Origin: CBDESM01 sp965242485
GTDB taxonomy: Bacteria; Chloroflexota; Dehalococcoidia; Bin125
Direction: 5' to 3'
Assembly (NCBI GenBank): GCA_965242485.1
Contig: CBDESM010000003.1
Span: 1,488,001 to 1,552,000, forward strand
Length of the DNA: 64,000 nucleotides
Shown here: positions 41,318 through 50,867 of the stretch, in pieces
Numbering within the stretch: the first letter of the stretch is position 1
How the letters are laid out: the number at the start of each line of letters is the position of its first letter
Program-made: the position numbers and the translations under genes
The notes under the pieces: model-generated
The model's database searches: none
The model's input: only the letters and a program-made list of their open reading frames with translations
What the model was told of the DNA's origin: nothing

Positions 41318-42247
41318 ATGAGCGACCGCATCGGCATGGGCCTCGCCAACTTCCCCTTCTCCGACGTCGACGCGCTCTGGCAGTGGATCGACCTCTGCGA
41401 AGACAACGACGTCGACTCGATCTGGCAGACCGACCGCCTCATCTCCGACGTGCCCATGCTCGAATCGATGACCTTCTTCGCCGCCCTCGCCGCCCGCACC
41501 GAGCGCCTCAAGTTCGGCATGAACGTGATCGTCGTCGGCCACCGCGACCCGCTCGTTCTCGCCAAGCAGTGCGCCACCGTCGACTTCCTCTCCAACGGGC
41601 GCATGCTCCCCGCTTTCGGCGTCGGCGGCCCCATCGCGCCAGAATGGAAGGCGACCAACCGCACCCTCAAGGGCCGCGGCCCCGTCGCCGACGAAGCCCT
41701 CGAAATCATGGCCCGCCTCTGGGCCGAAGACCGCGTCACCTACGAAGGCGAGCACTACCAATACCGCGACGCCACCATCGAGCCCAAGCCCGTCCAGCAA
41801 CCGCTCCCGCTCTGGATCGGCGGCGCCAGCCCTGCCGCCATCCGCCGCACCGCCAAGCTCGGCACCGGCTGGGTCGCCGGCGTCCAAGGCGCGACCGAAG
41901 TCGCCGGCGTCGTCCTGAAAATCAAAGCCGCCCTCGCCGAAGCCGGACGCACCGACTACGAACCCGACCACTTCGGCGCCGGCATCGGCTACCACTTCGG
42001 CACCTGGGACGACCCCGAAGTCCAACAAGCAATCGCCGGCCTCCAACGCCGCATCCCCGAAGTCGACCCCAAGGAATACCTAACCGTAGGCACCACCGAA
42101 GACATCATCCACCGCATCAACCAATACCGCCAAGCCGGCGTCAGCAAGTTCATCATGCGCCCCATGTCCAGAGGCGACCAAAAAATCATGCACCAAACCA
42201 AACAACTCCTACAAGAAGTCCTCCCCGTAATCCACGCGAAATCGTGA
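41318..42247 (+). CDS. LLM-class F420-dependent-type oxidoreductase
   Basis: 309 aa. Luciferase-like barrel of the TIGR03619 kind: MGLANFPFSDVDALWQWIDL, ANDVDSIW-type strand end, FGMNVIVVGHRDPLVLAKQ, GRMLPAFGVGG and PLPLWIGGASPAA. Probably F420 or FMN dependent and cytoplasmic. From about 41960 the codons turn A/C-rich and G-poor toward the 3' end, next to the restriction-modification genes. The frame stays intact. Confidence 0.86.
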   Translation: MSDRIGMGLANFPFSDVDALWQWIDLCEDNDVDSIWQTDRLISDVPMLESMTFFAALAARTERLKFGMNVIVVGHRDPLVLAKQCATVDFLSNGRMLPAFGVGGPIAPEWKATNRTLKGRGPVADEALEIMARLWAEDRVTYEGEHYQYRDATIEPKPVQQPLPLWIGGASPAAIRRTAKLGTGWVAGVQGATEVAGVVLKIKAALAEAGRTDYEPDHFGAGIGYHFGTWDDPEVQQAIAGLQRRIPEVDPKEYLTVGTTEDIIHRINQYRQAGVSKFIMRPMSRGDQKIMHQTKQLLQEVLPVIHAKS

Positions 42248-42310
42248 TCGCCCAAGCACCCGTGTTGAGCACGGGACCAGTCTGGCCTTGCCACCGCTGT
42301 TCTTGTGCTG

Positions 42311-42316
42311 TATGCT
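42311..42316 (+). promoter_or_regulatory. putative -10 element (TATGCT)
   Basis: TATGCT 19 nt before ATG 42336. AGGAGG lies between. Confidence 0.35.
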
Positions 42317-42335
42317 CATAGACAGGAGGCTGCTC

Positions 42336-42641
42336 ATGCCAGATGGATACCAGAAGAAGCCAGTAAGGGGGGATATCCCCAGCGATGCGATGATGGGCGG
42401 GCCACTTCCCGTTGATCTCGTGAGCCATGTCGTGGGACTCGCATCAGAGACCAAGAACAGGATGTACCCCAACAAGAAGCAAATCCCGATGTGGATCGTA
42501 TTCACTCAATTCCGCGACCGGGTCCATGTCGCTTTCATTGATCCAGCGACTAACTGGGGAACAATGTACATCGTCGATCCGGTCTCTGGCACTGTTGACC
42601 TTCCTGGCCTTCCGCCGATTCCTGATGATGGGACCAACTAG
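42336..42641 (+). CDS. hypothetical protein, 101 aa
   Basis: ATG 42336 with a strong AGGAGG 6 nt upstream. No family recognised. The middle, KQIPMWIVFTQFRDRVHVAF, looks like two adjacent beta strands; N- and C-termini are polar. Lower GC than the LLM gene before it and similar to the convergent restriction-modification gene 27 nt beyond, so it probably arrived with that locus. Could be an accessory factor, but nothing shows a function. Confidence 0.65.
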   Translation: MPDGYQKKPVRGDIPSDAMMGGPLPVDLVSHVVGLASETKNRMYPNKKQIPMWIVFTQFRDRVHVAFIDPATNWGTMYIVDPVSGTVDLPGLPPIPDDGTN

Positions 42642-42668
42642 CTTGTGCCTTAGCAGGTCTGACGAGGG

Positions 42669-45134
42669 TTAGCGGACGAACCTCTCGCCGAATAGACTTT
42701 CCAATTGGTCGATCTCCTCTTGTGCATCCCACTTCTTCCGCATAGCATGCTCAATACGCACACTGGCATCTTCCATCGCTTCCGCATTAGACACTGGGAG
42801 TACCAATTCTTGCCACCGATTCCCAATATTGGGTAGCGTGGTATCAATCAGAGTCTTATACGGAATTTGAGCTTGAACGAATGGTGCCGCGAGCATGCCT
42901 AAGAGATTGAATGGGGTAATGCCATATTGATTCTCCATCTGCACGACACGGAGCACCGCCAGCTCTCGAGTCAAAAGTACTCGCGAATCTCTTGCTGATG
43001 CCATTGCGACAGTTCCAATCCGGTAACTGCCACGTCGCACGAACACGACATCACCCGCTTCCAATAGGCGACGATTGCGCGTCATATCGTTGAAGATATG
43101 CTCAGGCACCATCGCGATTGGATTTCTATACAACTCCCAATTAACGACATCGTTTACTCGAATATATGGTACATCGCCACGCCCCTTCTCGGTCGCGGGT
43201 GGGGAACCATGGCCGTCAAACACATCAAGAATTCCTTCATCTATCAATTGTCCGATGCTTACGCCACGTGTGCCTTGCGGCAGCAACTCAGCAACATCAC
43301 GAGCCACGTAGGATCGAGGTACCAAGCACTCAGGGTCAATGATGGTCCACGGCACTTCAAAAACGACAGAATTCTCAGGGTCTGCCGGTGTAGGTAGCTC
43401 GTATCGTGCAACCGCCAGATCATCCCAGATCTGATCGGTGCCATATCGCATCAGCGGGCGACCATTGTGGTCGTGGCCCATCTCTTGTGCATGCACCATG
43501 ACCACAACATCCTGTTGCTGAACCCCCTTCTGGAGGATAATCATGCACGTTTTCGCATTACAATGAGGACGGAATGTGTTATGAGGAAGATCGATCACTG
43601 CACGCAGCGAATTGCCATCTAACAAGTGTCGTCGCAGATAACCTAGCGTCGGGGCATGAAAGACCGTTTCGGGAAGAACAATACCCAGCACACCACCGGG
43701 ACGCACCATGTCCAAACACCGCTCCACAAAGAGCACATACGGGTCTCGTTCTACCACTTTAGGTCTAGATCGCCATGTCCCATCCGACTTGGTCTTACTC
43801 CACTGCTTGCCGAGTGCGAAGTGTACTGAATCATCTTTCCGCACTTTCGCCTTCGTCCCGAATGGCGGATTGGTAATAACTATATCGAATGCCCGGAATC
43901 GTTCGCCGTCACCAAAATGTTGACGTGCCCTTGATTCAAATTGCCCAATTGGATGCAGCGTATTCTCATGAACGATATTAGATCGGCCGTCACCAGAAAT
44001 AGCCATATAGGCTTTTGCAATCTTGACAAGATCGCTTTCTTTGTCGATTCCAAAAATCGTTTGAGTCGCCATTTCTCGTTTCTGCTCAGCGAGCCGTGGC
44101 GATCCACGCCATTTAGGATCGCGGTCCATCAGGTCCCAGATATGATTCATTGCTTGAATTAAGAACCCGCCCGATCCACAGGCCGGGTCACAGACAGTTT
44201 GTGATGGTTTAGGATCAATTATATCAATCGCCAACGCAACAACACCTCTCGGCGTGAAAAATTCACCTTTTTCACCGACCAATCGAGACTCGGCGAAAAC
44301 CTCGAAAGCATCTCCGACAACATCTGTGTCGGTTTGAAGCAGACTGCCGCGCTCAAGCTGTCCCACGACCCATGTTACGGCGCGGGCATCTAGCGTAATC
44401 GTCTCATGAGGTTCAAACACTTCATCATGTTTCAGTTCTTCAAGAACTCGATCGAAGAGAGAAATGATTCGAGTTTTAACCGCCTCATAGTTTTCGCCGG
44501 GCTGAACGCGGAAACTTGGCGGCTGATCGATGAACGTTTTTTCATCTTGGATCTTGCAGAAAATTAACTTGATCATTTCACCGCCCAACTTCTCTCGACG
44601 ACTGATGTTAGTATTTGCATAGAGAGTATTCAAAATTCGACGAAAGGCCGCCTTGAGTTCTTGTCGCTCAAACGGACGGAGATCGGCTTTGGTCAAATGC
44701 CCGACATCATCAACGATCTGACCTTTCGCCGGGATATTATGCAGATAATCTTCAAATACTTGTGCGCTAGCCGGATCGCGGTACAAAAAGGCGATGTCCT
44801 CACCGTTGGTCCACGCGCCGAATACCGCTGATGTCGCAGTCATGTAGGACTTCAGTTGCCCAATGCCGTCTGTGCGTTCCCTCCGCTTCGTCTCCACAAT
44901 ACCTAAGATGTCACGTGCAGGATCACGGCCTTCAGCGTCACTGTAGATGACGATGTCTGCTTCGTCAGAGAAGTGGCCAGTCCCTCGAGGGATTCGCACG
45001 CCGATGTCAAGGTCTGCCTTCGCGTAGCCGTAGGATTCCACGAGAACGCGCTCGTATTCCTGGCGCACGCGCTCCTCAGGCTTGGAGAGATCGACGATTT
45101 TGCCAGTTGCGAAGTCGGGTTGCCGGTCAGCCAT
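42669..45134 (-). CDS. single-chain restriction-modification protein: HsdR_N-like nuclease, N6-adenine methyltransferase, specificity-like region
   Basis: 821 aa. N-terminal nuclease domain like the HsdR N-terminus, with D60 and E81-T-K83 (GIVETKRR) fitting PD-(D/E)xK. Gamma-class methyltransferase: helical HsdM_N-like region, EKGEFFTPRGVVALAIDI, motif I DPACGSGGF at 316-324, and motif IV NPPFG at 422-426. The C-terminal ~220 residues resemble half of an HsdS recognition subunit (VPYIRVNDVVNWELY and a coiled-coil end). It should methylate adenine and cut unmodified DNA as one polypeptide. Clearly AT-richer than its neighbours, suggesting acquisition. TAGGCT lies 16 nt upstream of the ATG. Confidence 0.88.
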   Translation of the reverse strand: MADRQPDFATGKIVDLSKPEERVRQEYERVLVESYGYAKADLDIGVRIPRGTGHFSDEADIVIYSDAEGRDPARDILGIVETKRRERTDGIGQLKSYMTATSAVFGAWTNGEDIAFLYRDPASAQVFEDYLHNIPAKGQIVDDVGHLTKADLRPFERQELKAAFRRILNTLYANTNISRREKLGGEMIKLIFCKIQDEKTFIDQPPSFRVQPGENYEAVKTRIISLFDRVLEELKHDEVFEPHETITLDARAVTWVVGQLERGSLLQTDTDVVGDAFEVFAESRLVGEKGEFFTPRGVVALAIDIIDPKPSQTVCDPACGSGGFLIQAMNHIWDLMDRDPKWRGSPRLAEQKREMATQTIFGIDKESDLVKIAKAYMAISGDGRSNIVHENTLHPIGQFESRARQHFGDGERFRAFDIVITNPPFGTKAKVRKDDSVHFALGKQWSKTKSDGTWRSRPKVVERDPYVLFVERCLDMVRPGGVLGIVLPETVFHAPTLGYLRRHLLDGNSLRAVIDLPHNTFRPHCNAKTCMIILQKGVQQQDVVVMVHAQEMGHDHNGRPLMRYGTDQIWDDLAVARYELPTPADPENSVVFEVPWTIIDPECLVPRSYVARDVAELLPQGTRGVSIGQLIDEGILDVFDGHGSPPATEKGRGDVPYIRVNDVVNWELYRNPIAMVPEHIFNDMTRNRRLLEAGDVVFVRRGSYRIGTVAMASARDSRVLLTRELAVLRVVQMENQYGITPFNLLGMLAAPFVQAQIPYKTLIDTTLPNIGNRWQELVLPVSNAEAMEDASVRIEHAMRKKWDAQEEIDQLESLFGERFVR

Positions 45135-45150
45135 CGCTCACTCCGCCACT

Positions 45151-45156
45151 AGCCTA
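45151..45156 (-). promoter_or_regulatory. putative -10 element (TAGGCT)
   Basis: Minus-strand TAGGCT 16 nt before the restriction-modification gene ATG at 45134. Confidence 0.35.
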
Positions 45157-45204
45157 GACGACTGTGCAGAAACTGGCAAGGGAGGCCAATTTGGCCAGCC
45201 ACCG

Positions 45205-46125
45205 CTAGCTGCCCGGCCTGTGGAAGACGCCGCGGAGCTTTCTGGTGGCGGCGCGTTTTACGGCGGGGCGGATGCCTTGTTCTTTGGAGAGGTCGGTGGC
45301 GGAGGAGGGGAGGACTTGGGCGTCGCCGGCGGCTAGGGCGTCGCTCCAGGTGCGGAGGTTTTGGGCATCTACGGGGCCGGGGAGGTGTTCGCCGAAGCGG
45401 TGCAGGGGGCGCCAGTCGCGGCCGTGTTTGGGGCGGGTGAATACTGCTCGGTTTGCGGCTTGGCAGAGGGCGATGGCACCGGCTACGTCCCATATTTTCG
45501 CGCCTTCGATGATGGTCATTTGCAGGCTGCCTTCGGCGGCGAACGTTAATTCAGCGGCGATGCTGCCCAAGGTGCGTACGATACCGAAGCGTCGGCCGGC
45601 GGGACCGGTGACGCCGCCGGTGCCGCCGGGGACGCCGCTGAGCCGGCTGGGGGAGGACAGGTCGGAGTCGAGTTCGGCGACGGGTTCGCCGTTCCAGTGC
45701 AGTCCGCCGCTCTGCGCCGCGTGGTAGACGCCGGGCTGCAGGCGGCGGGAGGTGGAGACCCAGACTGCGCCGGCGATGGGCGCGCCGCGGTCGAGCACGC
45801 CGATCGAGCAGGCGAAGATGCCGAGGCCGTTGATGAAGTTGGAGGTGCCGTCGAGCGGGTCGATCACCCAGACGATGTTGGCGTCCCGGGGCCCGCCGTC
45901 GTCGCGCTCTTCGCCGAGGATGGCGTGGCCGGGGAAGCGCGCCGAGACCTCTTCGCGGACCATGTCCTCGACGGCGCGGTCGACCTCGGTCACGGGGTCG
46001 TGCGCGTTCTTGCCCTTGAAGTCGACGTCGAGCGCGGATTGGAAGCGGTCGAGCAGGATGTCGCCGCCGCGCTGGGCGAGCGAGCGGGCGAGGTCGGCGA
46101 TCTGGTCTGGTCGGTCGTCGGCCAT
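45205..46125 (-). CDS. inositol-monophosphatase family phosphatase
   Basis: 306 aa from ATG 46125; ATG 46143 is also possible, and TAGGCT lies at 46161-46166. Metal-site motifs of the family: GEERDDGG (Glu), WVIDPLDGTSNFINGLG (the DPxDGT motif) and IIEGAKIWDVAGAIALC (the WDxxG-type C-terminal motif). Mg-dependent hydrolysis of a sugar or inositol phosphate; substrate unknown. The last ~400 nt become A/C-rich in the coding sense, next to the restriction-modification gene. The C-terminus has ~45 extra residues of basic, disordered character. Confidence 0.88.
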   Translation of the reverse strand: MADDRPDQIADLARSLAQRGGDILLDRFQSALDVDFKGKNAHDPVTEVDRAVEDMVREEVSARFPGHAILGEERDDGGPRDANIVWVIDPLDGTSNFINGLGIFACSIGVLDRGAPIAGAVWVSTSRRLQPGVYHAAQSGGLHWNGEPVAELDSDLSSPSRLSGVPGGTGGVTGPAGRRFGIVRTLGSIAAELTFAAEGSLQMTIIEGAKIWDVAGAIALCQAANRAVFTRPKHGRDWRPLHRFGEHLPGPVDAQNLRTWSDALAAGDAQVLPSSATDLSKEQGIRPAVKRAATRKLRGVFHRPGS

Positions 46126-46236
46126 CGTCGCCCTGCCCGGCATGTTCGGCGGTCGGCCCAAGCCTACACGCGGGCGGGATAGCGGCGGTTCCGGCGCGAT
46201 GCTCGCGCGGCCCTATGGCGGGCGTTGCGGCTGCGG

Positions 46237-46242
46237 TAGCGT
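46237..46242 (+). promoter_or_regulatory. putative -10 element (TAGCGT)
   Basis: GCGGTAGCGT 21 nt before ATG 46264. GGAGGG lies between. Confidence 0.33.
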
Positions 46243-46263
46243 GCAGGGGGATCGGAGGGCGCG

Positions 46264-47478
46264 ATGTCCAACGCGGCGGTGCGGGAGTCGGCGGAACGGG
46301 GAGCGGCGCGGGTCGAGGCGGGAGGCGCGGCTGCTGCGGCATCGCTCGGCGCGGGCGGGGACTGGCAGGAGGCGTGCGACCGGGCGCTGCGGCGGCTCGA
46401 CCTGTCGGAACCGGCCGACGTGGTGCTGGCCTTCATCGATTCGCGCTTCGCGGAGCACTACGGCGAGATCCTGGAGCGGCTGCGGACGGCGACGGGGGCG
46501 GCGCACCTGATCGGCGCGAGCGGGCAGAGCGTGATCGGGTCGGCGCTGGAGGCGGAGGAAGAGTCGGCGATCTCGGCGCTGGCGCTGCGGCTGCCGGGCG
46601 CGGAGCTGACGCCGATCGCGATCGACCCGTCCGCGGTCGGCGGCGATACGTTCGAGCCGCTCGCGGAGGGGCCGGACACCTGGCTGCTGTTCAGCAACCC
46701 ATTCACGGTGATGACCGACCGGCTGGTGGCGCACTTGCAGCAGCTGCGGCCGGGTCTGACGCTGCTGGGCGGGATGGCGTCGTCGCACAGGCAGCGGGAG
46801 GGCGCGGCGGTGTTCGGCGACGCGGGCGTGCTGGAGGCGGGCGCGGCGATGCTGGGGCTGGGCGGCGTGCGCGTGCGGCCGGTGGTCGCGCAGGGCGCGG
46901 AGCCGCTGGGCCAGCCGTGGATCGTGACCGACTGCGAGGCGAACATGGTCAAGGCGCTGGGCTCGCGCCCGGCGCTGGAGGTCCTGCAGGAGACGCTGGC
47001 CGACTTGGACGAGGCGACGCGCGAGCGGGCGGCGCGCAACCTGCTGGTCGGCCTGGCGATGGACGAGTACCGCGAGACGCACGAGCGCGGCGACTTCCTG
47101 ATCCGCAACGTGATGGGCGCCGACCGCGACAACGGCGCGCTGGCGATCAACGAAGCGCCGCGCGTCGGCCAGACCTTCCAGTTCCAGTTCCGCGACGCGG
47201 AAGCGGCGGACGAGGACCTGCGGCAGCGGCTGAATGCCGAACGGGCGGCGCTGGACGACGGCGAGGAGGTGCTCGGCGCACTGCTCTGCAGCTGCAACGG
47301 CCGCGGCGTCGGCCTGTTCGGCGACCCCGACCACGATGCCGCCGCCATCGCCGAAGCATTCGGCCCCACCCCCACCGCCGGCTTCTTCTGCAACGGCGAA
47401 ATCGGCCCCGTAGGCGGCCAAAACCACCTCCACGGCTTCACCGCCAGTATCGCCCTGCTCACAACGGGCGGCACGTAG
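46264..47478 (+). CDS. FIST-domain sensory protein
   Basis: 404 aa. FIST N and C domains: repeated beta-alpha units with HLIGASGQSVIGS, TLLGGMASSH and, in the C domain, ALLCSCNGRGVGLFG and TAGFFCNGEIGPVGG. FIST proteins bind small ligands, perhaps amino acids, and are often linked to signal-transduction genes; none is adjacent here. From about 47320 codon use shifts to A/C-rich. The stop TAG is part of the TAGGCT element of the next gene. Confidence 0.88.
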   Translation: MSNAAVRESAERGAARVEAGGAAAAASLGAGGDWQEACDRALRRLDLSEPADVVLAFIDSRFAEHYGEILERLRTATGAAHLIGASGQSVIGSALEAEEESAISALALRLPGAELTPIAIDPSAVGGDTFEPLAEGPDTWLLFSNPFTVMTDRLVAHLQQLRPGLTLLGGMASSHRQREGAAVFGDAGVLEAGAAMLGLGGVRVRPVVAQGAEPLGQPWIVTDCEANMVKALGSRPALEVLQETLADLDEATRERAARNLLVGLAMDEYRETHERGDFLIRNVMGADRDNGALAINEAPRVGQTFQFQFRDAEAADEDLRQRLNAERAALDDGEEVLGALLCSCNGRGVGLFGDPDHDAAAIAEAFGPTPTAGFFCNGEIGPVGGQNHLHGFTASIALLTTGGT

Positions 47479-47481
47479 GCT
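47476..47481 (+). promoter_or_regulatory. putative -10 element (TAGGCT), leaderless spacing
   Basis: TAGGCT, whose first three bases are the FIST stop codon. 6 nt to ATG 47488. Confidence 0.42.
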
Positions 47482-47487
47482 GTTCCG

Positions 47488-49020
47488 ATGGCGACGCGAG
47501 ACGAGCTTTCCGGCACGCTGTTCTTCGGGGATAACCTTGATGTGCTGCGTGATAATTTCGACGATGAATCGGTGGACCTGATTTATCTGGATCCGCCGTT
47601 CAACTCGAACGCTGATTATAACGTGCTATTCGCGGACGAGTCTGGCGCGGCTCCGCCGTCACAGGTCTGGGCCTACGGCGACACTTGGCACTGGGGCGAA
47701 GATTCGGAGCGGGCGCTGCGCAGCTTGCTTGCAGCTGATTCTCCCAGCCCCGCAGCTGGCAGCTTGCTGGATGCTTTGATCGATGCACTCGGCACGAACC
47801 AAATGACGGCGTACCTGTCAATGATGGCGATCCGGTTGGCCGAACTGCGGCGCGTGCTCAGGCAGACGGGTTCGATCTACTTGCACTGCGACCCGACGGC
47901 GAGCCATTACCTCAAACTGTTGATGGATGCCGTGTTCGGAGTCAAGAACTATCATAACGAGCTGATCTGGCACTACCGGGGTGCGGCCTTGACGAGCGCC
48001 AAGAAGGTATATCCGCGCAAGCATGACACGTTGCTGTTTTACTCGAAGGGCGACTCTTGGACATTCAATGTCCCGCGCGAGGAAGAGATTTCGCAGTCGA
48101 TGACCGAACGCTGGGGGGATTACCTTGAACGCGACGGACGCACGGTGCTGTACGGCTCGATCAAGCACGAGGCCAAGGAAGAATCGCGGAGCCGGGCGCG
48201 GATCGAGAAACGCGAGGGACGGCCGCCGCGCGACGACGATGTCGCGTTCATCGTCAATCCGTCGCGGGTGCGGTCGGTGTGGACCGATGTGCCGGAAGTG
48301 CGGCAGAATTCGCGCTATCGCGAGTGGATGGGATATCCGACGCAGAAGCCGCTGAGGCTACTGGAGCGCATCATCGAGACCTCGTCGAACAAGGGCGATT
48401 TGGTGCTGGACCCGTTCTGCGGCTGCGGAACGGCAGTGGTAGCGGCGCAGCAGCTGGAGCGGAATTGGGCCGGCATCGACATCACGCACTTGGCGATTGG
48501 GATGGTGGAGGACCGGCTGGGCGGCTTGGGCGTCGCGCCGGAGGTGATGGGCGTGCCCAAGGATCTCGCGTCGGCGAGGGAGCTGGCGCGTCGCTCCCGA
48601 TTCCAATTCGAGACCTGGGCGGTCACGCGCCTCGACGGATTCCGCCCCAACCAAGTCCAAATCGGCGACGGCGGGATCGATGGCGAGATGCATTTCGCCA
48701 AGCCGAACGGGAAAGGCCGTCGCAACTGGGAGACCGGCAAAGCGGTCGCGCAGGCCAAGTCCGGCAATGTCGGCGTCGCCGATCTGCGCTCGTTCATCGC
48801 CTCAATGCAGCAAGCCAATGCCGATCTCGGCGTCTTCATCATGATGGACCCGCCCGGCCGAGGCAGCACGATCCCGCAAACAGCCGCCCGTGAAGGCTTC
48901 ACCAAGATAGGCGACCGCGAATACCCCAAAATCCAAGTCTGGACAATGGCCGACTACTTCGACAGGCGAATGCCCGACCTGCCGATCCCCCTAGGCCGAG
49001 AGCAGCGCCGGATGATTTAG
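47488..49020 (+). CDS. fused beta-class DNA methyltransferase and Mrr-like nuclease
   Basis: 510 aa. Motif IV (DPPF at 35-38) comes before motif I (DPFCGCGTAVVA, about 308), the beta-class N4/N6 amino-methyltransferase order, as in type III Mod proteins. After the methyltransferase comes a C-terminal Mrr-like PD-(D/E)xK domain: D398 in GGIDGEMHF and Q422-A-K424 in AVAQAKSGNVG, the Q-x-K variant of Mrr. One chain would thus modify and cut DNA. It overlaps the convergent DUF262/DUF1524 gene by 4 nt at the 3' ends. Transcript likely leaderless. Confidence 0.85.
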   Translation: MATRDELSGTLFFGDNLDVLRDNFDDESVDLIYLDPPFNSNADYNVLFADESGAAPPSQVWAYGDTWHWGEDSERALRSLLAADSPSPAAGSLLDALIDALGTNQMTAYLSMMAIRLAELRRVLRQTGSIYLHCDPTASHYLKLLMDAVFGVKNYHNELIWHYRGAALTSAKKVYPRKHDTLLFYSKGDSWTFNVPREEEISQSMTERWGDYLERDGRTVLYGSIKHEAKEESRSRARIEKREGRPPRDDDVAFIVNPSRVRSVWTDVPEVRQNSRYREWMGYPTQKPLRLLERIIETSSNKGDLVLDPFCGCGTAVVAAQQLERNWAGIDITHLAIGMVEDRLGGLGVAPEVMGVPKDLASARELARRSRFQFETWAVTRLDGFRPNQVQIGDGGIDGEMHFAKPNGKGRRNWETGKAVAQAKSGNVGVADLRSFIASMQQANADLGVFIMMDPPGRGSTIPQTAAREGFTKIGDREYPKIQVWTMADYFDRRMPDLPIPLGREQRRMI

Positions 49021-50852
49021 AGGCCAGCCTCTTGCCGGATCCTATCGACGTTCCATACTTGCGCTGCAATCTGCTCGTAGAGTTGCTGTCGCGCGTGAAG
49101 TTCCTCGCGACCAAATCGGTCATACGACTCAAACGGCAACCCGCTTTCTGTGATAAGTCTTCGGAAATCGGGATTCCTTTCATATGCTGAAGGGTGAAGA
49201 CTCGCGGCAAGCCAATTCTGCTTGAGATAGTGATCGATCTTTTCTTGATAGTCAAGTGCGCCGTAGCTTCGATTATCGCCACTCGGAACCAATACAAGTC
49301 CGCCGATCCAATCGCGCTCGTCGGAGAACTCGTTCTCGGACGCGAACTGGTCAACATATCGCTCTGGCTTATCTGCCATGATATGTTCAATGTCGTATCC
49401 TTTCCGCCCTTTCGCCTGTAACTGAGTATACGTCTTTCCATCTGTACGACCTTGCTCAACGAACGATGTGAGTCGGGCCAATATCCGGCGGACAGTATTA
49501 CTCTTATGTGATTTCCAAGCTAATTTTGAACGAGTTTGGAAATTAAGATCGCTCTGTTCGATCTCTTCCATGAGGATGTTCACCAACTCGTCGATCGATT
49601 TTAGAGTTCTGATCTTTTTCGCCAGTTCGAAGAACGGGAACCGGAGATACGTTTGACCGATAGATTGGCTGTTCCAAAGGCGTTGATGTATGAGGATATC
49701 GACATACGCTGCTGTGGCGCGAATCTTGGCTAAGGCGACTTCTTCCGAATCGCTGATGTCCAACGAGGCCAGCAGGAGCATGTACTGGAGTGTGAAGCCG
49801 TGGCTCGCGATATATTCGAGTGTCTCTAGACCTTCGGTGGTTGCTTCAGCCGCCCTCCTAAGACGAACGTACCAGTCGGTATAATACCGGAAATCACTAC
49901 GGATGAAGTTGGCGAAATCAGAAGCCTTTCGCAATCCTAACCGCTCGTTTTCAGCATCACGTACCCACCGATGAAACTCATTGCCGATCCGCTCATAATC
50001 GCCCGGGGCGACTCCTTTAACATAGCGACTGGCAGTCTCAGCATATCTGCTCCTTAACCACGCTTGGATAGCGTCAACGTCCTCTTCTTTATTGAGCTTG
50101 GCAAGGTCAACTGTACGTTCTTTCCAGATCTCACTGACAGCGGAGCGGTCATCTGATGCTTCGATTCTCGAGAGCAGATATCCTCTCAACATCTCGGGGG
50201 CGGTCAAGCGTAGGCCACGATCGTTCATCGTTTCAAAAATCATATACGCATCAGACTCGTTCGCGGCGATCACACTGACGACCATCACCCGATACATGAG
50301 CCAGTCTATGAAGAAAGATAGTGCTGACGATTTCAAATCGCCGTCTATGAGTTCTTCGATATCTGCGAACCGGTCGAGAATATTCTGGGCGGAAGGTTCT
50401 CCCACATCAGCGTCAATGTCTTCGCCTTCAAACAAGGCGTCCATCACTTTTTCACGCTCAGCTACGTCCACAGTGAAAGTGTGCTTGCCCATGCGTGTTG
50501 TTACGACCAAATTGGAAATGGATGCCCGGTGGTCTTCATCCGTGCTACGCCGACGAAGTGCGATGAGCAAGAGCAAGAGTGTGGTGATTCGCTGCTGGCC
50601 ATCAACAATATCGTTGACAGATTCACGTTGTGTCAGGATGATCGGGCCTAAGAAATACTGGCTGTATGTTTCTACAGCGGTGCGCTCGTCCTCTTCTTGG
50701 TGCGATTCGCTGAACACGCTGAAGAGGTCGTCCCAGAGCTGGGCGACTTGGCGACGCTCCCAGCGATACTCGCGCTGGTAGTAGTCGATGTGATAGCGGG
50801 TATCGCCCAGCAGCTTGCTGACTGATGGCGTCTCAGCGGTGATTTTGTCCAT
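49017..50852 (-). CDS. GmrSD-like DUF262/DUF1524 protein
   Basis: 611 aa. DUF262 with YQREYRWERRQVAQLWDDLF and DGQQR at 84-88; long helical middle; C-terminal DUF1524 HNH-like segment YDIEHIMADKPERY (His about 490) with WIGGLVLVPSGDNRSYG. Predicted modification-dependent or phage-targeting nuclease by family. AT-richer than the surrounding genes, indicating acquisition. Tail-to-tail 4-nt overlap with the methyltransferase-nuclease gene; the MoaD-like gene ends 15 nt upstream. Only distant similarity to 3346-5160. Confidence 0.87.
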   Translation of the reverse strand: MDKITAETPSVSKLLGDTRYHIDYYQREYRWERRQVAQLWDDLFSVFSESHQEEDERTAVETYSQYFLGPIILTQRESVNDIVDGQQRITTLLLLLIALRRRSTDEDHRASISNLVVTTRMGKHTFTVDVAEREKVMDALFEGEDIDADVGEPSAQNILDRFADIEELIDGDLKSSALSFFIDWLMYRVMVVSVIAANESDAYMIFETMNDRGLRLTAPEMLRGYLLSRIEASDDRSAVSEIWKERTVDLAKLNKEEDVDAIQAWLRSRYAETASRYVKGVAPGDYERIGNEFHRWVRDAENERLGLRKASDFANFIRSDFRYYTDWYVRLRRAAEATTEGLETLEYIASHGFTLQYMLLLASLDISDSEEVALAKIRATAAYVDILIHQRLWNSQSIGQTYLRFPFFELAKKIRTLKSIDELVNILMEEIEQSDLNFQTRSKLAWKSHKSNTVRRILARLTSFVEQGRTDGKTYTQLQAKGRKGYDIEHIMADKPERYVDQFASENEFSDERDWIGGLVLVPSGDNRSYGALDYQEKIDHYLKQNWLAASLHPSAYERNPDFRRLITESGLPFESYDRFGREELHARQQLYEQIAAQVWNVDRIRQEAGL

Positions 50853-50867
50853 GATTTTGCGTTCTCG

